32,265 nt of DNA from Cytidiella melzeri (GCA_022592445.1 JABYQR010000454.1:1-32265), one strand, 5' to 3'; shown: positions 10,120-21,970, counted from the first letter of the stretch. Translations and numbers: made by a program. Notes: a model not told the origin generated them from the sequence alone.

Positions 10120-11145
10120 TCAAGTTTGTTCATCGAGTATCCAGCCGTCCATCTTATTCCAAACGGTCACTATTTCCTCTTCCCACTCCCCCCTCTTCTC
10201 TTTGCAGCACTCTTCGCACAATCCATATTTATCCCACTCGATCCGCTGTATATTCCTCAGAGTCTCAATCGGACGACAAAGCCCGCTGTTCTCCAACGCT
10301 GGGCCGATCACTAACGGCATCCACTCCTCCGCGAAGACGTCCGTACAACGCATGTGTAAAGCGGTGGCGACGGTGAACAAGATGGGTGTGAAATGTGCTA
10401 TGAGCTTGTCCTGAAGCTTCGCGCAGAGGTTTGTGAGCTCTGTCGGGAGCGATGGATGTGAAGATGGGCCTTCTTCGAAATGGGTTGTCGTTGCTACTGT
10501 GTACAGCAAGCGTTTTCGAAGCTGCAGCTGGTGGCTATGTGAGTGAGATGGCCAAAAGACATCAAAACACTCACGGGCTTGACGTCATATTGAGAGACTA
10601 CGCCTAAGAGATCTTCTGCGTAGTCAAGGTACTCTCCGTCGAGAGCCCCAACGATGTTTGGCTGCAGGAGCTCTCCGAGCTTCGTACACGCCGCTGCATG
10701 CATGTCGGGATACTGCAGCTGACGGTCTGATGTCACCCTGATGATAGCACACAGTCTGCCACATGCAGAAGGCTCCCGATAATGCTGGATCTGTCTTTGT
10801 CCAAGTCGCTGTGAGTCTACAATATGTCTCATTCGAGCTGAGAATGGACCTCACCCACGTTTTGCTGTAAATCTCCTCTAGGAACACCGTGAAATCTGCG
10901 GAGTTGGCGACATCTTCTGGTATCGTGATAACAGGAGTGCCTTTGAAGTCGTCTTCCTCAATGGTAGTATCAATTTCGAAAGCATTGATCTTTGGGGACT
11001 GCATGACCTCGCGATTCAATTTGAAGGCCTCATTGCCGACGATGAAGATGACTGAGCCGTTATTCTCCCAAAATGCGGGAGACTTGACGATATCTGCATC
11101 AGAGAGGTTTAGCAAGGCTGATACGCTATGAGTAGTCGATGCCAA
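10120..11145 (-). CDS. BTB/POZ domain protein (start uncertain)
   Basis: Exons 11145-10855, 10808-10575 and 10521-10120 splice in frame through short GT-AG introns to about 308 codons. Exon 1 carries a BTB/POZ fold start (FWENNGSVIFIVGNEAFKLN, then ITIPEDVANSADFTVFLEEI). Exon 2 carries the helical follow-on typical of basidiomycete BTB proteins (LCAIIRVTSDRQLQYPDMHA). Exon 3 ends with the family C-terminal region (LCEECCKEKRGEWEEEI, VWNKMDGWI). BTB domains mediate dimerisation and often recruit Cullin-3; the role here is unknown. The weak point is the start: 11145 is a TTG, the codon frame is closed upstream by TAA, and the first in-frame ATG is well inside the BTB domain. Either a small 5' exon lies upstream or the start codon has been lost. 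Confidence 0.7.
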
Positions 11146-11656
11146 CCTTTATTCGACATGGAGGCGATGGGCATGAAGACGGTACAGTTCATGGGGATCT
11201 GATTGAAGGCGCCCAAACGTTCTCTTGCAGAAACCCATTGCACAATTGCAAACCTCACTCCGCAAGCTGTGACCTCTCGCGCATCGAGCTCGCACAGACC
11301 TCTCAGACTCTCTTCAAACATGGCTTGACGCAAACCTGGTCGTCCGAGTCGGTTGACAATGTGAACTCACGGGGCCGAAATCGACCACACATCCGTCGTC
11401 GACCATCTCAATGTCATCCATGCAACCCTGCAGGTATAGACGTATTGAGACCCCGCAAGCAACAGGGTACGACGACAGCGCCAGTACGTCTTCGTTATAT
11501 TCGGCTGATGTTTGGTCTGCTTCTCGATGCTCATGGGGTCACTGTCCGCGTGTTGCAGAACGAGCAGAGGCTATAGCGCCGACTGCACGCATATAAAACA
11601 ACGTCTTTATACTCGGAGAAGCTCTGAGCACCCCGAGAACAGTTGTCTCCTGCAAG
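11146..11656. other. Divergent intergenic region with a possible minus-strand exon
   Basis: This stretch separates the BTB gene (minus) from the GH31 gene (plus). On the minus strand 11333-11120 has protein-like composition (ESLRGLCELDAREVTACG, FAIVQWVSARERLGAFN), and a short ATG frame upstream (about 11420-11370, beginning MDDIEMVDDGCVVDFGP) ends at a plausible donor GTGAGT with an acceptor near 11335. These could be 5' exons of the BTB gene or a separate degraded gene. The join into the BTB exon could not be made to keep frame. Confidence 0.35.
11592..11598 (+). promoter_or_regulatory. TATA box of the GH31 gene
   Basis: TATAAAA lies 59 bases before the GH31 start codon, in a plausible position for a short 5' leader. 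No other core element was recognised. Confidence 0.5.
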
Positions 11657-14600
11657 ATGAGAGTCTCTGCCCTCTCTCTCCTAGCCGCCGTCTGTGCGGG
11701 CACTGTGTACGCAACATTCACGGACCCTGTGGTTCTCGACGCGTGCCCAGGATACAAGGCGACTGCAGTCAGTACTCACGGCAGTACGATGACCGCCAAC
11801 TTGGTGTTGGCCGGCAAAGCATGCAACGTTTTCGGCGACGACATTGAGCAGTTGAAGCTCGAGGTCACCTACGAAACCAGTACGGCGTTCTTCATCACTC
11901 CCATGTGTAAACAAGCTTAACAACTGACCGATCCTGTCAACTGTGCCGCTCAGACACCCGCATCCACGTCAAAATCACTGATGCTGCCACGCAGCGTTAC
12001 GAAATCCCCGACTCTGTTCTCCCCCGTCCACACGCAGACAGCTCCGTATCCTCTAAAAGCGCGGAGATTCAGTTCAACTATACAGCGTCCCCCTTCTCGT
12101 TCTCTATCGTACGCAACTCCAACGAGGAAGTCTTGTTCTCCACCGGAAAACACCCCATCATCTTTGAGCCACAGTACCTCCGCTTGAAGACCGACCTAGT
12201 TGACCAAGCAAATGTTTATGGACTCGGAGAACATACGGACCCCTTTCGTCTTTCGACGTTCAATACGACTCGTACGTTCTGGTCTCGAGATGCTTACGGC
12301 GTTCCAACCGGGAGCAACCTGTATGGAAACCACCCTATCTACTTTGAACACCGCACTACAGGCACGCACGGTGTCTTCTTTGTGAACTCGAACGGTCTGG
12401 ACATAAAGATAAACGACACTGACGGCACTTCGCTCGAGTACAACGCCATTGGCGGTGTTTTCGACTTTTACTTCCTCGCGGGTAGCACAACGGACCCGAC
12501 GGAGCTAGCAAGACAGTATGCAGAGATCGTAGGCAACCCTGCTGAAGTGCCGTATTGGTCACTCGGATTTCATCAGTGTCGATTCGGCTACCAAAGTATG
12601 TGTGATTCACTACTCGTTACGGAGGTCACTGCGCAAATGTTGATACATACTGATCTTATGGCATCAGACTACCTGGATGTGGCTCAGGTTATTACAAACT
12701 ATTCTGAGGCGAACATTCCACTCGAAACCATGTGGACGGACATTGGTGCGTGACAACAATTTCTCCTTCGCCAACACAGTGAATGTGCTAATGATACATT
12801 GTCGGCGTACTAGATTATATGGACCGTAGGCGAATTTTCACCGTAGACCCAGTTTACTTCCCAATGGACCGCATGCGCGAGATCGTCGAGTACCTCCATG
12901 ATCATGACCAGTACTACGGTTCGTAATCTAGCAGTTTACTCAGCGAAGCCATTGACGCCGACCTCGACTTTGTCACGAGTAGTTCTCATGACTGATCCAG
13001 CTGTGGCATATCTACCAGGCGGTGATTATGGCCCGTACAATCGCGGCACAGAGACGGACATCTGGCTCAAGTCTGGCGATGGTAAAAACTTTAGTTTCGG
13101 TGTTGTCTGGCCTGGTAAGTTTGTCGTGCGTGTATTCCAAGCAGATAGTTGATGTGACGTCATGCGCGCAGGCGTCACTGTGTTCCCTGATTGGTTCCAC
13201 CCCAAAACGCAAGAGTGAGTGTCTGATTCCTGACTGAGTAGTAAGATTTGCAGAGTCTCACGCGAACGAACAGTTATTGGAACAACGAGTTTCAGTTGTT
13301 CTATAATCCAGCGGACGGGATTGATATTGACGGAGCATGGATCGATATGAATGACCCTGCCAGCGTAAGCGATATGATACTGGATGGAACTATGCGTTGT
13401 AGCTGATGCTGCAACCAGTTCTGCGTCTACCCGTGCACAGATCCCTTCGAACAGGCTGTCGAGCAAGACCTCCCTCCCGCTCGTATAACCCCTCCTCCGG
13501 ATGATAGCATCCCTCCGTTCAATACAACCAGCCTCACGGTACAGAAGCGTGCTCCGACATTCGCGTTCGATCACTCTAGTGATAACCTGCTCGTCCCACC
13601 TTACGCAATTGAAAACCAAGCTGGAGGGGGTAACTTGTCTGATCGCACCGCTTGGGTTGATTCCTTGCACGCCAACGGAATGATTGAGTACGACACTCGT
13701 ACGTTCACTTCCCCCTCGCTGCACGATTTTGCCTCCGAGCTAATTCGAGATTTTCTAGACAATCTCTACGGCACGATGATGTCTGTGGCGACACACGAGG
13801 CCATGCTCGCTCGTCGTCCCGGTAAACGCACCCTCGTCATTACTCGTTCGACCTTTGCCGGTGCTGGCGCAAAAGTCGGCAAGTGGCTCGGGGATAACTT
13901 GAGTGACTGGCCTCATTACAGGAATTCAATCGCTGGCATACTCGGTATGGCAAGCATATACCATATTCCTATGGTCGGCGCGGACATCTGCGGGTTTGGT
14001 CAGTCTAAGCGCTGTAGGCGTATGGGATTCAGGGTGACTCATGCGATGACATGTTCACAGGTGATAATACGACGGAGACGCTTTGTGCACGTTGGGCGAT
14101 GCTGGGTGCTTTTTATCCCTTTATGCGTGATGTACGCTTCCTTCTCATTCTGTGGGATTCTCGCTAACGTCTCGGTAGCACAATCAAGATGTCGCCAGTC
14201 CCCAAGAGTTTTACCGGTGGCCCACGGTGGCCCAAGCTGCCCGCAATGTGTTGGATATCCGGTGCGTAATATTCGACGGTTGTATCATTGGTCATGTTCT
14301 GATTCAAGTTTGTTATTCAGCTATCGCTTGATGGACTACATCTACACCGCCTTCCACCAAGCTCACACCGACGGCACGCCTGTGCTGAACCCGCTTTGGT
14401 ACAAGTATCCACAGGACCCAAACACATTCCCCATCGACTTGCAATTCCTCTACGGTGATTCAATCCTCGTGTCTCCTGTCACAGACGAAAACGTCACTTC
14501 CGTGACGGCGTACTTCCCAAAGGAAATCTTTTACAATTTCCTCACACTCGAACCGTTCGAAGGCCAAGGTGCGAACGTCACTCTAGACAACATCGACTTC

Positions 14601-15020
14601 ACCTCCATACCCGTGCACATCAAGGGCGGCGCTGTCCTGCCGCTTCGCGTAAAAGGTGCGATGACAACTAAGGTCCTTCGACAGACGGACTTTGAGCTCG
14701 TCGTCGCTCCCGACATGACGGACAGGGCTTCTGGGCAGCTGTACGCAGACGACGGGGTGTCTGTCGTGCCTGCGACTACGACGCTTGTCAAGTTTGCGTA
14801 TGCCAATGGTACTCTGACAGTTAGCGGGAGCTTCGGATATGATCTCGGGGTGAAGCTTGCGCGGGTACGGTTCTTGAACGTCGGGGCAGCGCCTGCAAAC
14901 GTCGAGGTCAATTCGAAGAAGGTGGTCAGTAGTGCGTTTGTGTATAACGCTACGAACAAGGTGTTGGACGTTACGTTCAATACCAGTTTCAATAAGGGCT
15001 TTACGGTGAAGCATTTGTAG
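11657..15020 (+). CDS. Secreted GH31 alpha-glucosidase
   Basis: Twelve exons (11657-11879, 11954-12595, 12668-12745, 12814-12918, 12983-13114, 13172-13214, 13274-13364, 13419-13698, 13759-13998, 14061-14131, 14179-14261, 14321-15020) join to 895 codons plus stop, the usual size for fungal GH31 alpha-glucosidases. An N-terminal signal peptide (MRVSALSLLAAVCAGTVYA) implies secretion. The N-terminal beta domain has the GLGEHTDPF motif. The catalytic barrel has the nucleophile signature WIDMNDPASFC (Asp about 432) and the acid/base region GKWLGDNLSDW (Asp about 577). The C-terminal beta domains end at FTVKHL. The enzyme releases glucose from the non-reducing ends of maltose, starch or related alpha-glucans. 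The first signature has Asp where most members have Glu (MNE), three residues after the nucleophile. All junctions are GT-AG and keep frame, so the gene looks intact. Confidence 0.95.
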
Positions 15021-15758
15021 GATGTTTGTAGGGTGCTTGGGGTAGCGAATGAACGTTGAAACGTTTCTTGAACGTTTGCCTTTCCTCTTTGACTGCCTCA
15101 CAAGTTTGGGGTTTGCACGTCGTTGTGACGAGGCCGTTGCGAGTCGGTAACATTGCTCGACACGTACCCGCAGTACCTGATATGGGGCATCTGTTGCGAC
15201 ATTTGCTAGTTTATAAGTTGTTCGCATACTTCCCATTGCACCGGCTCAACGACACAAGAAATCAACGCTTTGACTCGGACTCGGCGGGTTATGGCAAGCA
15301 CCTGGCATCGTTACCCAAGTGGGAGACTCTGGTCACGCTCTATTTGCACACCACTGAGGGGAGGAGGTGTCCTTATCCAATCCACGTTGCTTATGCAGTG
15401 TGATGGTCCGTAGTTAGCTCTAGTGGTGTATGTATGTTCGGCTGTCGTGCGCCCTAGCTTTTGCTGGCGCCTTTCAATATTTATGGAAAATAAAAAAACT
15501 CGGACTCGGCGGCAACTGCGAGAGCCAAGACGTGACGTGACACGGTCACATGACATTCACGTGCACGGTTGTCTACGTACTACGCGACGCTGAGCACTGA
15601 CAGTCAACGTTGACCGCGCAGTCCTACCTGCAGTTACCATCGCAGCGTTTTGCTTCTCAACGGGCGTGAGTCGGTACCTCTTGTGAACGAGGCCACTGAG
15701 CACCACTGCTACGCCACACAGCCACATAAACGCGTCGTGTTGGTCGACAAATTTGACC
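15021..15758. other. Intergenic, no gene recognised
   Basis: It contains a 15-bp direct repeat, ACTCGGACTCGGCGG, at 15273-15287 and 15498-15512. Otherwise there are only short non-coding frames. A run of plus-strand codons just before 15759 is open, but it has a TGA upstream and no ATG and does not join the next exon in frame. Confidence 0.45.
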
Positions 15759-18621
15759 ATGAGCCGGTGAGTAGCTGCATGTTGATATGCTGCTAGCCTC
15801 TGGCCTTAACATTCGGGGCGACATAGGAACGAGTTTAATTCCAAAGAGGACTCTTACCTCGTTCAATACATTGCTAAATATTGTCCAGACCACAGGGGTC
15901 GCTCCGGGAATACATTGTACGAAAAATTGGTGGATAATGTGCGTATAGGCATCACAGCATTGTTGTCAATCTCTGACTGGATGTGTAGGAGAGCGGTCGC
16001 TGGCCCTGGTCCAGAACACATGGTGCTCTCGCGTGGAGGAACCGGTACGTCAAGAACAAGGAGGAATTCGATAGGCGCATCAGCAAATGGCAAGCGAAGT
16101 ACCTGCCGAAAGACGACGGAGCAGCTCCCAGTAGCTCTATTGCTTCAGGTCCTCCGCGAACGCCAGCTCGATCGCAGACGTCGGCAGGTAGTCGACAATC
16201 ATTCACTGAACAGGAAGACCTGCATTTGGTGCAGTATCTTGCCATCGAACGGCCTGATGGCAAAGACCGCAAGGGCAACGCAGTTTATCAGACTCTAGTA
16301 GCAGACGTGCGTTTACTGTGATAGCTGTCAGGGACGTCGCTAACAGCCTTCTGTAGCCTCGCCACCGGAAATGGAGCAATACTCATCCCTGGAATAGTTG
16401 GCGGGAACGATACGCCAAACGGTATGAGGCATTTGACGCCTGGATCTTGATCTATCAGAAACGGTATAATATCAAGCATACGAGGGAAGCGCAATCCGAG
16501 CTTTGGAACACCCTTCCCGAGATACGAGCCGCAGATATCGCACCGCTTGAGCCCCCGTCTGCTTCACACAGTGGTCATGCAAATAGACCAACAGCACGAG
16601 TGCCCAGTCAATTCAACAATAACCCGAAGACTTCTTTGAAACGGACTCGTGCTGCTATATCTGACACAGAGAGCGAGGACGAGCCCCGAACTACCAATAG
16701 GCGGTCCGCTGTACCAGCAGAGGAGGAAGACAAGGATGAGTATCACAAGCGCAGAAAAACAGAAAAGAAAACACCCTCAGATGCAAGAAGGGAGGAGGAA
16801 GAGGAGGAGACATCTGTTGCGGTCCAGCGCTCTTCTGGCGTTACCTGTGCTGCTCGGAAGAAGACTCATTTGCCTAAAGCTGCGCCTTCACGGCCCCCTA
16901 CAGGCATGGCTCAGCCGGTGAATTCCTTCGCCAGAGCTGCGCAAACAGGGACTTCTGCTAACGCCACTGCTGGAGCCGAAGGAATTTTAGCTGAAGGATC
17001 TGACATTCATCGTGAATCCCTTGATCAATTGTACGTCCTTGACTAACATGTCTATCGCACAAACCTCAGTTCTCGTCCGCAGGTCTCAACCGCTTCTCAG
17101 ACCGCTCGTCGAAGAGATACCAGCTGAGACCGACACGACCGCGGAGGCCGACACCCAGCCCACAAGAGCAACCCCACGTGATAACAGAGCTGGCGACACA
17201 CATTTTCAATCCAAAATCTCCCAAGGGCCAACACCACCCACAAGCGACGTATCGCCCCTTTTCTCCACCTTTACGAAAATTGCGTCTCAAGAGGCTCAAG
17301 CTTTTCACCCTTCAGGATCGCCGCATTCGTCTTCCTCTCATTCAGCCTCCACACGTCATGCGATTCTATCACAACCTCGTGACGAGATCAACAACGACCA
17401 GAGTGATTTCGAAGTCGCCGCTCCAATAGCACAGAGCAGCGTGCCTAGACGGCAAGGAGCGAAGCAGCCACCTATGCGCATCGATGGGGCCTTCATAAGC
17501 GCAATTACTGGTCCTAACGGTGCAGCGAGAGCGTTCAGCAAGGCCCGGCGAAGGGGGGAATCACTGATACGAGCGATTCAGAGTCTGATGATGAGCTTCC
17601 TCGTCATGTACAGGCTGCAGCGTGGCCTCCAAAACGTGACAAGGGGAAAGGGAAGGCCACTGAAACTCCTTCCACGATCGCTGTGAAGCCTTTAGTTGGA
17701 TCTTCTTTGAGCACCAGAGATGCGCAAGGCAGCTCATCCGCCGCTGTCTCGAAGGCTGCAGCCCATCCTGACAAGACGTCTCCGGCTCCACGATTTCCTT
17801 CCATCATGCGTGCGCCTGTGTCTCGTTCCGCAGCCGGAAAGCCGTCAAAAGCTATATCTAGGGACAGTCTTCTTCCACAGACGACACCGTCTGCTGCAGC
17901 TCAACCACTTGCGGGGCCCAGCCGACTTTCAGAGCGCGATGGCAATATGGAGCGACGCTATACCCTTCCTACGCCGTCTGTCCATCGTGCAGTAGGTCGA
18001 TCAAGGCTCAATCCGCGACAATCTATGCCTGCCTACGTAGGCTCTGACAACATACGTTCTGTGGAAACGCGCAATATCGTTGATAAGCTGGCTATCGACG
18101 GGCAAGTCATCTCCGCGGACGATCTCAGGTGTTGGATAGACGAGGGCAAACGCAACAGTCTTCAACGGCTCGTCCAGAGCACCGGATTTTCGTACGAGAC
18201 TGTCGAGCTCGTCTGGAAGACGTGTGGGACTATAGCGGACACGGCGGCGATGCTGGCTAGCATGCAGGCGAATGCGGAGAAAGGAGCGAACGATGCGTAT
18301 GAGGCGCTGGAAATTGAGGAGAAGACTGAAGAACGTTGGCTTTCTGTTATGCAGGGCCACACGCCGGAGCTTAGCGTCAGTGGTCTGGATGCCTCTAGGA
18401 GCGCCTCTCGTCTGGCGAGCGATGCCGACGAATACTCTACGCCGGATGGGTCTAAAGCTGCCATCCTCGTCAAACAGCAGCAGAAACAGGAGGAAGCTGA
18501 TGAGGTCGGAATATTCGAAGACGAGCGTCCTGAAGATGAGGATGAAGGGGACGATGATGATTCACAGGTTGTGCAGGCCTTGAGGATACTCGAGAGAGTC
18601 AATGCCAATGGCAGACGATAG
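15759..18621 (+). CDS. Rap1-like protein with two tandem Myb domains
   Basis: A tiny first exon (15759-15766, ATGAGCCG) joins 15827-15938, 15989-16306, 16357-17030 and 17083 onward. Residues about 4-80 and 100-185 are two Rap1-type Myb domains (first: SKEDSYLVQYIAKYC, GRSGNTLYEKLV, WRNRYVKNKEEFD; second: TEQEDLHLVQYLA, KGNAVYQTLVAD, HPWNSWRERYAKR). Rap1 proteins bind or are recruited to telomeric DNA in the nucleus. A long Ser/Pro/charged region with KRRK-type basic patches follows, then a helical C-terminal segment (SLQRLVQSTGFSYETVELVW) that may be the protein-interaction module, and an acidic tail. Around 17510-17582 the frame must shift: either an intron 17511-17581 with an unusual donor (GTCCTA) or an indel in the G6 tract at 17553-17558. 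With that intron the total is 859 codons. No BRCT domain was found upstream. Confidence 0.8.
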
Positions 18622-19136
18622 CTACCTCTAGTAATCTATTCGCAATGTACCGACTGTGGATTGATGGAGACGGATGATGTTCATTACGCATGTTCTTGCG
18701 CTGACATCGTCAAATCGTTATAGTAGATACTCTAGTTACGCTCTTACAATCTTCATTTCATGTTAGTTACAACCATAGTCTGACGATGACACCGCCCAAG
18801 CTGGCTACGAGTGTCCAAGTTTCCTTTGAAGGCTACATCGGCAGGTCTGAAATCGCGTCAGGCCCTAGTCTCGGTCCCAGACGGTCCGGGCTTGCTTTCC
18901 TCATAAGGGAGCGGAGAACGAAAAATAGTGAGGAGCTGGCTTTCTGGTTTTTTGTTCGGGCTCCGCTCCCCAAACAAGAAGTCAGCGCACGTCAACTGCC
19001 TATTCTGGCAATGCTCAAAGGTCAACCACGCCCTTTCAAGTTCGCCGTCTGACTCAGACTCAAAAGTTGCTCTCACCTACGAGGCAACCAAGACCCGCAA
19101 GATGGACTTTGCAATCTTCCCAGAGTACTCACCGTC
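18622..19136. other. Intergenic with a MITE-like segment
   Basis: No gene is seen. Part of this stretch (18866-18975) resembles the MITE end described at 27297 and contains a strong hairpin. Confidence 0.5.
18866..18975. repeat. MITE-like end with internal hairpin
   Basis: From 18866 the sequence TAGTCTCGGTCCCAGACG closely matches the terminal inverted repeat of the MITE at 27297-27453. Within it GGGAGCGGAG (18907-18916) and CTCCGCTCCC (18961-18970) form perfect 10-bp arms around a 44-base loop. The second terminus and a target duplication were not found, so this may be a truncated copy or a relative with a degraded end. Confidence 0.5.
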
Positions 19137-21970
19137 ATGGGTAAGAACGACTTTCTTTCTTCCACTCACGCCAGCTCTAACTTGAATGCTCGTTCGTCTG
19201 GCCATTCCCGATCGTTTGAACAACTCTTTGACGATACACCCGTGGCTTCGAAACTTTTACCACTCTACACCGAAACGGGTTGGATGGCTCATAAGTCCCC
19301 CAACGTTGTGAGAGATGACTTGGGGCCTTGTATTCAAGAATTGTCCTACGACTTCTTCAAGAAAAACATCCTTCCTCCTCTTCGAAAGAAAGTGAACGTC
19401 AAGGGCACAATTTCCCGGCTGAAGAACGCTGGATTCATCAAGGATACCAACGACGGTTCTCGCTGGACTGCCTTCCCCGATGATCCCTACAAAGAGAACA
19501 AGGCTGTCGAGCACGACTCGACGAAGGCCTTCGCCAAGGCCGTTGAAAACGAGGTCTTCGCCAAGCTCGCCACTGTCGTCAACGCTATCTTCGACAGCTC
19601 CGGAACTCCCAAGAGACGAGGGTCAACTGTTGTATACGAGAGTTTGCCTGATAGTATCCCACTCTGCTGCATCGGCGAGAAGCATGGAAGCCCCGATGGG
19701 TATTTGCTCTTCAAGAATCGCTTCCTTCCAGACCGTGAGGACGGCAGACGATATTGGCGTGATATCGCGACGCCTGCCGAGTTCAAGCTTCAAGATACTC
19801 GGGACGACTTGCAATACGTGAGCAGCAAGCTCCCTCAGCTGGTTTGTACACTGACATGATATGTCGCGCAGGACGTGAACAAGATCTGCTGGAGCATGTC
19901 TCGTATCATGCAAGAGGATCCTCGGCGTCGCTTCGTTCTCGCATTCACTATTGAGAATACTCAGATGCGGGTTTGGATGGCCAACAGAACGGAGGTTCTG
20001 GTGTCTCAACCCTTCAACTTCATAAAGGCGAGCCGTCTGTTCCACTCCCGCCTGTTTTATCTACTCACATGTCTGTATCCGCTGCAGGATCACGAGAAGT
20101 TTGTACACTTTTTTCTTTCTCAAGCTTACGCTCACGAACACGAGCTCGGGATTGATACCACGATGACCAAGGTCAGTGCGGAACCAGGCAAGGTACCGAT
20201 GTACGATATCATCGTACGTGTGGTTCAAAAGGTCGGGGGGAGGAAAAAGGTCCAGAATCAGACGTTCCGCACGGAGAAGCTGATCAGCGATGACGGAGCA
20301 AAAGACCTTCGCGGAAAAGGCACTCGTGTTTGGAAGGTGCACAGAGTGGTGGGCAAGGTGGTGGATTTCAGTAAGCCAGGTGTTTTGAAAGACGCTTGGG
20401 TGGACGAGGACGGCGAGAGAGAAGGCGACATTCTCGAGGAGATTAGGAACCAGAAAGGCCTTAGCGAGATATCCGAGAAATTTCTGAAGTCGGTGCTCCT
20501 CACGCCTATCGCTAGAGGCGACGTCTACATAGGAAACACTCGCGATGGTACTCGCACCCTGATCACACGTGGAGCCGAAGTCCCTGAGGATGCTACGAAG
20601 TTTCCTCTACACATACCTCCAACTCATCAGCCCTCGCATTCCAAGAGCACCCTCGATGTCAATGGGGGTGACAACATTTCCGAATACTATGACATGATAC
20701 AGGCCGGGAAGATTGTCAGGTACTTCAGCAAATCCCACTATCGAATTGTAATTGAGGAGGAATGCAAACCATTGTCCAATGTCGAGTCCTTACATACCGT
20801 ATTCCGTGCGCTACATCAGGTAACTATCGGTAAGTACGGTCTATATCCTGTGTGCTAATCCCTTTGAACTGATTGGATTTTCCCAAAGGGTTGATGATCA
20901 TGCATCGGCGCGGCACAGGTTGGGTGCATCGCGATATCAGTGTCGGCAACATTCTTATTGATCTCAACGGGGGTGGGACAAAGCTCTCCGATCTTGAATA
21001 CGCCAGAAGGCTTGATGTATCGACTCCTCGCGAAACAAGGACGGTACGTATGGCGTTGCGTTATTAATAACTGACTGTTCTGACCTTTGTATAGGGAACA
21101 GCGAACTTCATGTCTGTGGAAGTCGATAACCAATGTTACCTTTACGGTTGTCGACCAGTAACTCCCGAGCCTGAGGAACCTACAGACTTTAATATGGATC
21201 GCTACATAGAAGCTGTTCTGGGGTTGGCGAAGTGGGAAGATCTTGCGCCTTCAAGGAAAAAACCCAGTGCTCCGAGACCCGCGCCACGTCCTGTTTTCCG
21301 GTACAACCCTATGCACGACCTTGAGTCTGTCTGGTGGGTTGCGGTTTATTTCGTGGTCAACAAGCAAACGTCGCTCGCCGCCACAAGGAGCTCCTCGAAT
21401 GATTCCGCTTTCGTCGCCGACTCGCATGTCAATCTCACCGTAGACCAGCGGATCTATGCAAGTAGTCTGTTCTACGACCCCTCGGAAAGATTGATAGCAA
21501 TGAGTGGCAGCGACACACTCGACAGGCACTTGCGATCTTTGCCCTCCTATCTTTCCGAAGTCGGTGAAGCATTGATAACGCTGAGGAAGAGCCTGCGCGG
21601 ACGTTACAACTATATCGAGAGCTCAGACCGCGAGGATGACCAGATGGTATGCGGAGTACTCTACGAGGTTTTTGCGGATGCCTTTTCGACGCTGGCAGCC
21701 AGCTTGAAGCGCGAGGATATCACTGTCACGCCATTATGCTCTCGTCCTCCCAAACAGGACGGGCTCAGGATTGATGCTGCTCGTGCATCTACTCCGGTCG
21801 CTCCGAAAACAAGTAACACAAAGCGCAAACTCGAGGGAAAAGCTGATACGAGAACTCGCTCGAAGAGGCAGAAGACGCACGTTGAGGCTGATCCTCAGGC
21901 GAAGGCTACTGTTCCCAAGTCGAAGAAGACCAAGGGTCGCGCGAGGAACTTGAAGAAGAAGGGTAATTAG
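19137..21970 (+). CDS. FunK1-type fungal protein kinase
   Basis: Exons 19137-19817, 19872-20027, 20088-20829, 20889-21043 and 21095-21970 give 869 codons. The FunK1 domain of higher fungi is recognised from the N-terminal half (RFVLAFTIENTQMRVWMANR, then FVHFFLSQAYAHEHELG) through the catalytic loop GWVHRDISVGNIL (His about residue 540), SDLEYAR in the DFG position and GTANFMSVEV in the activation-segment end. It continues to FRYNPMHDLESVWWVAVYF. The C-terminus has several basic clusters (KRKLEG, RSKRQKTH, KSKKTKGR) suggesting nuclear localisation. Intron 2 (20028-20087) starts with GC and is exactly 60 nt without a stop, so retention would add 20 hydrophobic residues. I chose intron removal because the domain is continuous without it. 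The substrates of FunK1 kinases are unknown. The start could also be an in-frame alternative upstream. Confidence 0.88.

Noticed and set aside
11139..11576. 145-codon plus-strand frame upstream of GH31
   Set aside because: It has no family character and overlaps the divergent promoter and minus-strand exon-like sequence; the GH31 signal peptide begins cleanly at 11657.
13026..13724. 232-codon minus-strand frame inside GH31
   Set aside because: It is antisense to conserved GH31 exons whose introns and catalytic motifs are clear.
15600..15760. Possible BRCT-encoding exon upstream of the Rap1-like Myb domains
   Set aside because: An open codon run ends at the same donor region, but it lacks an ATG, has a TGA upstream and splices out of frame, whereas ATG 15759 splices in frame.
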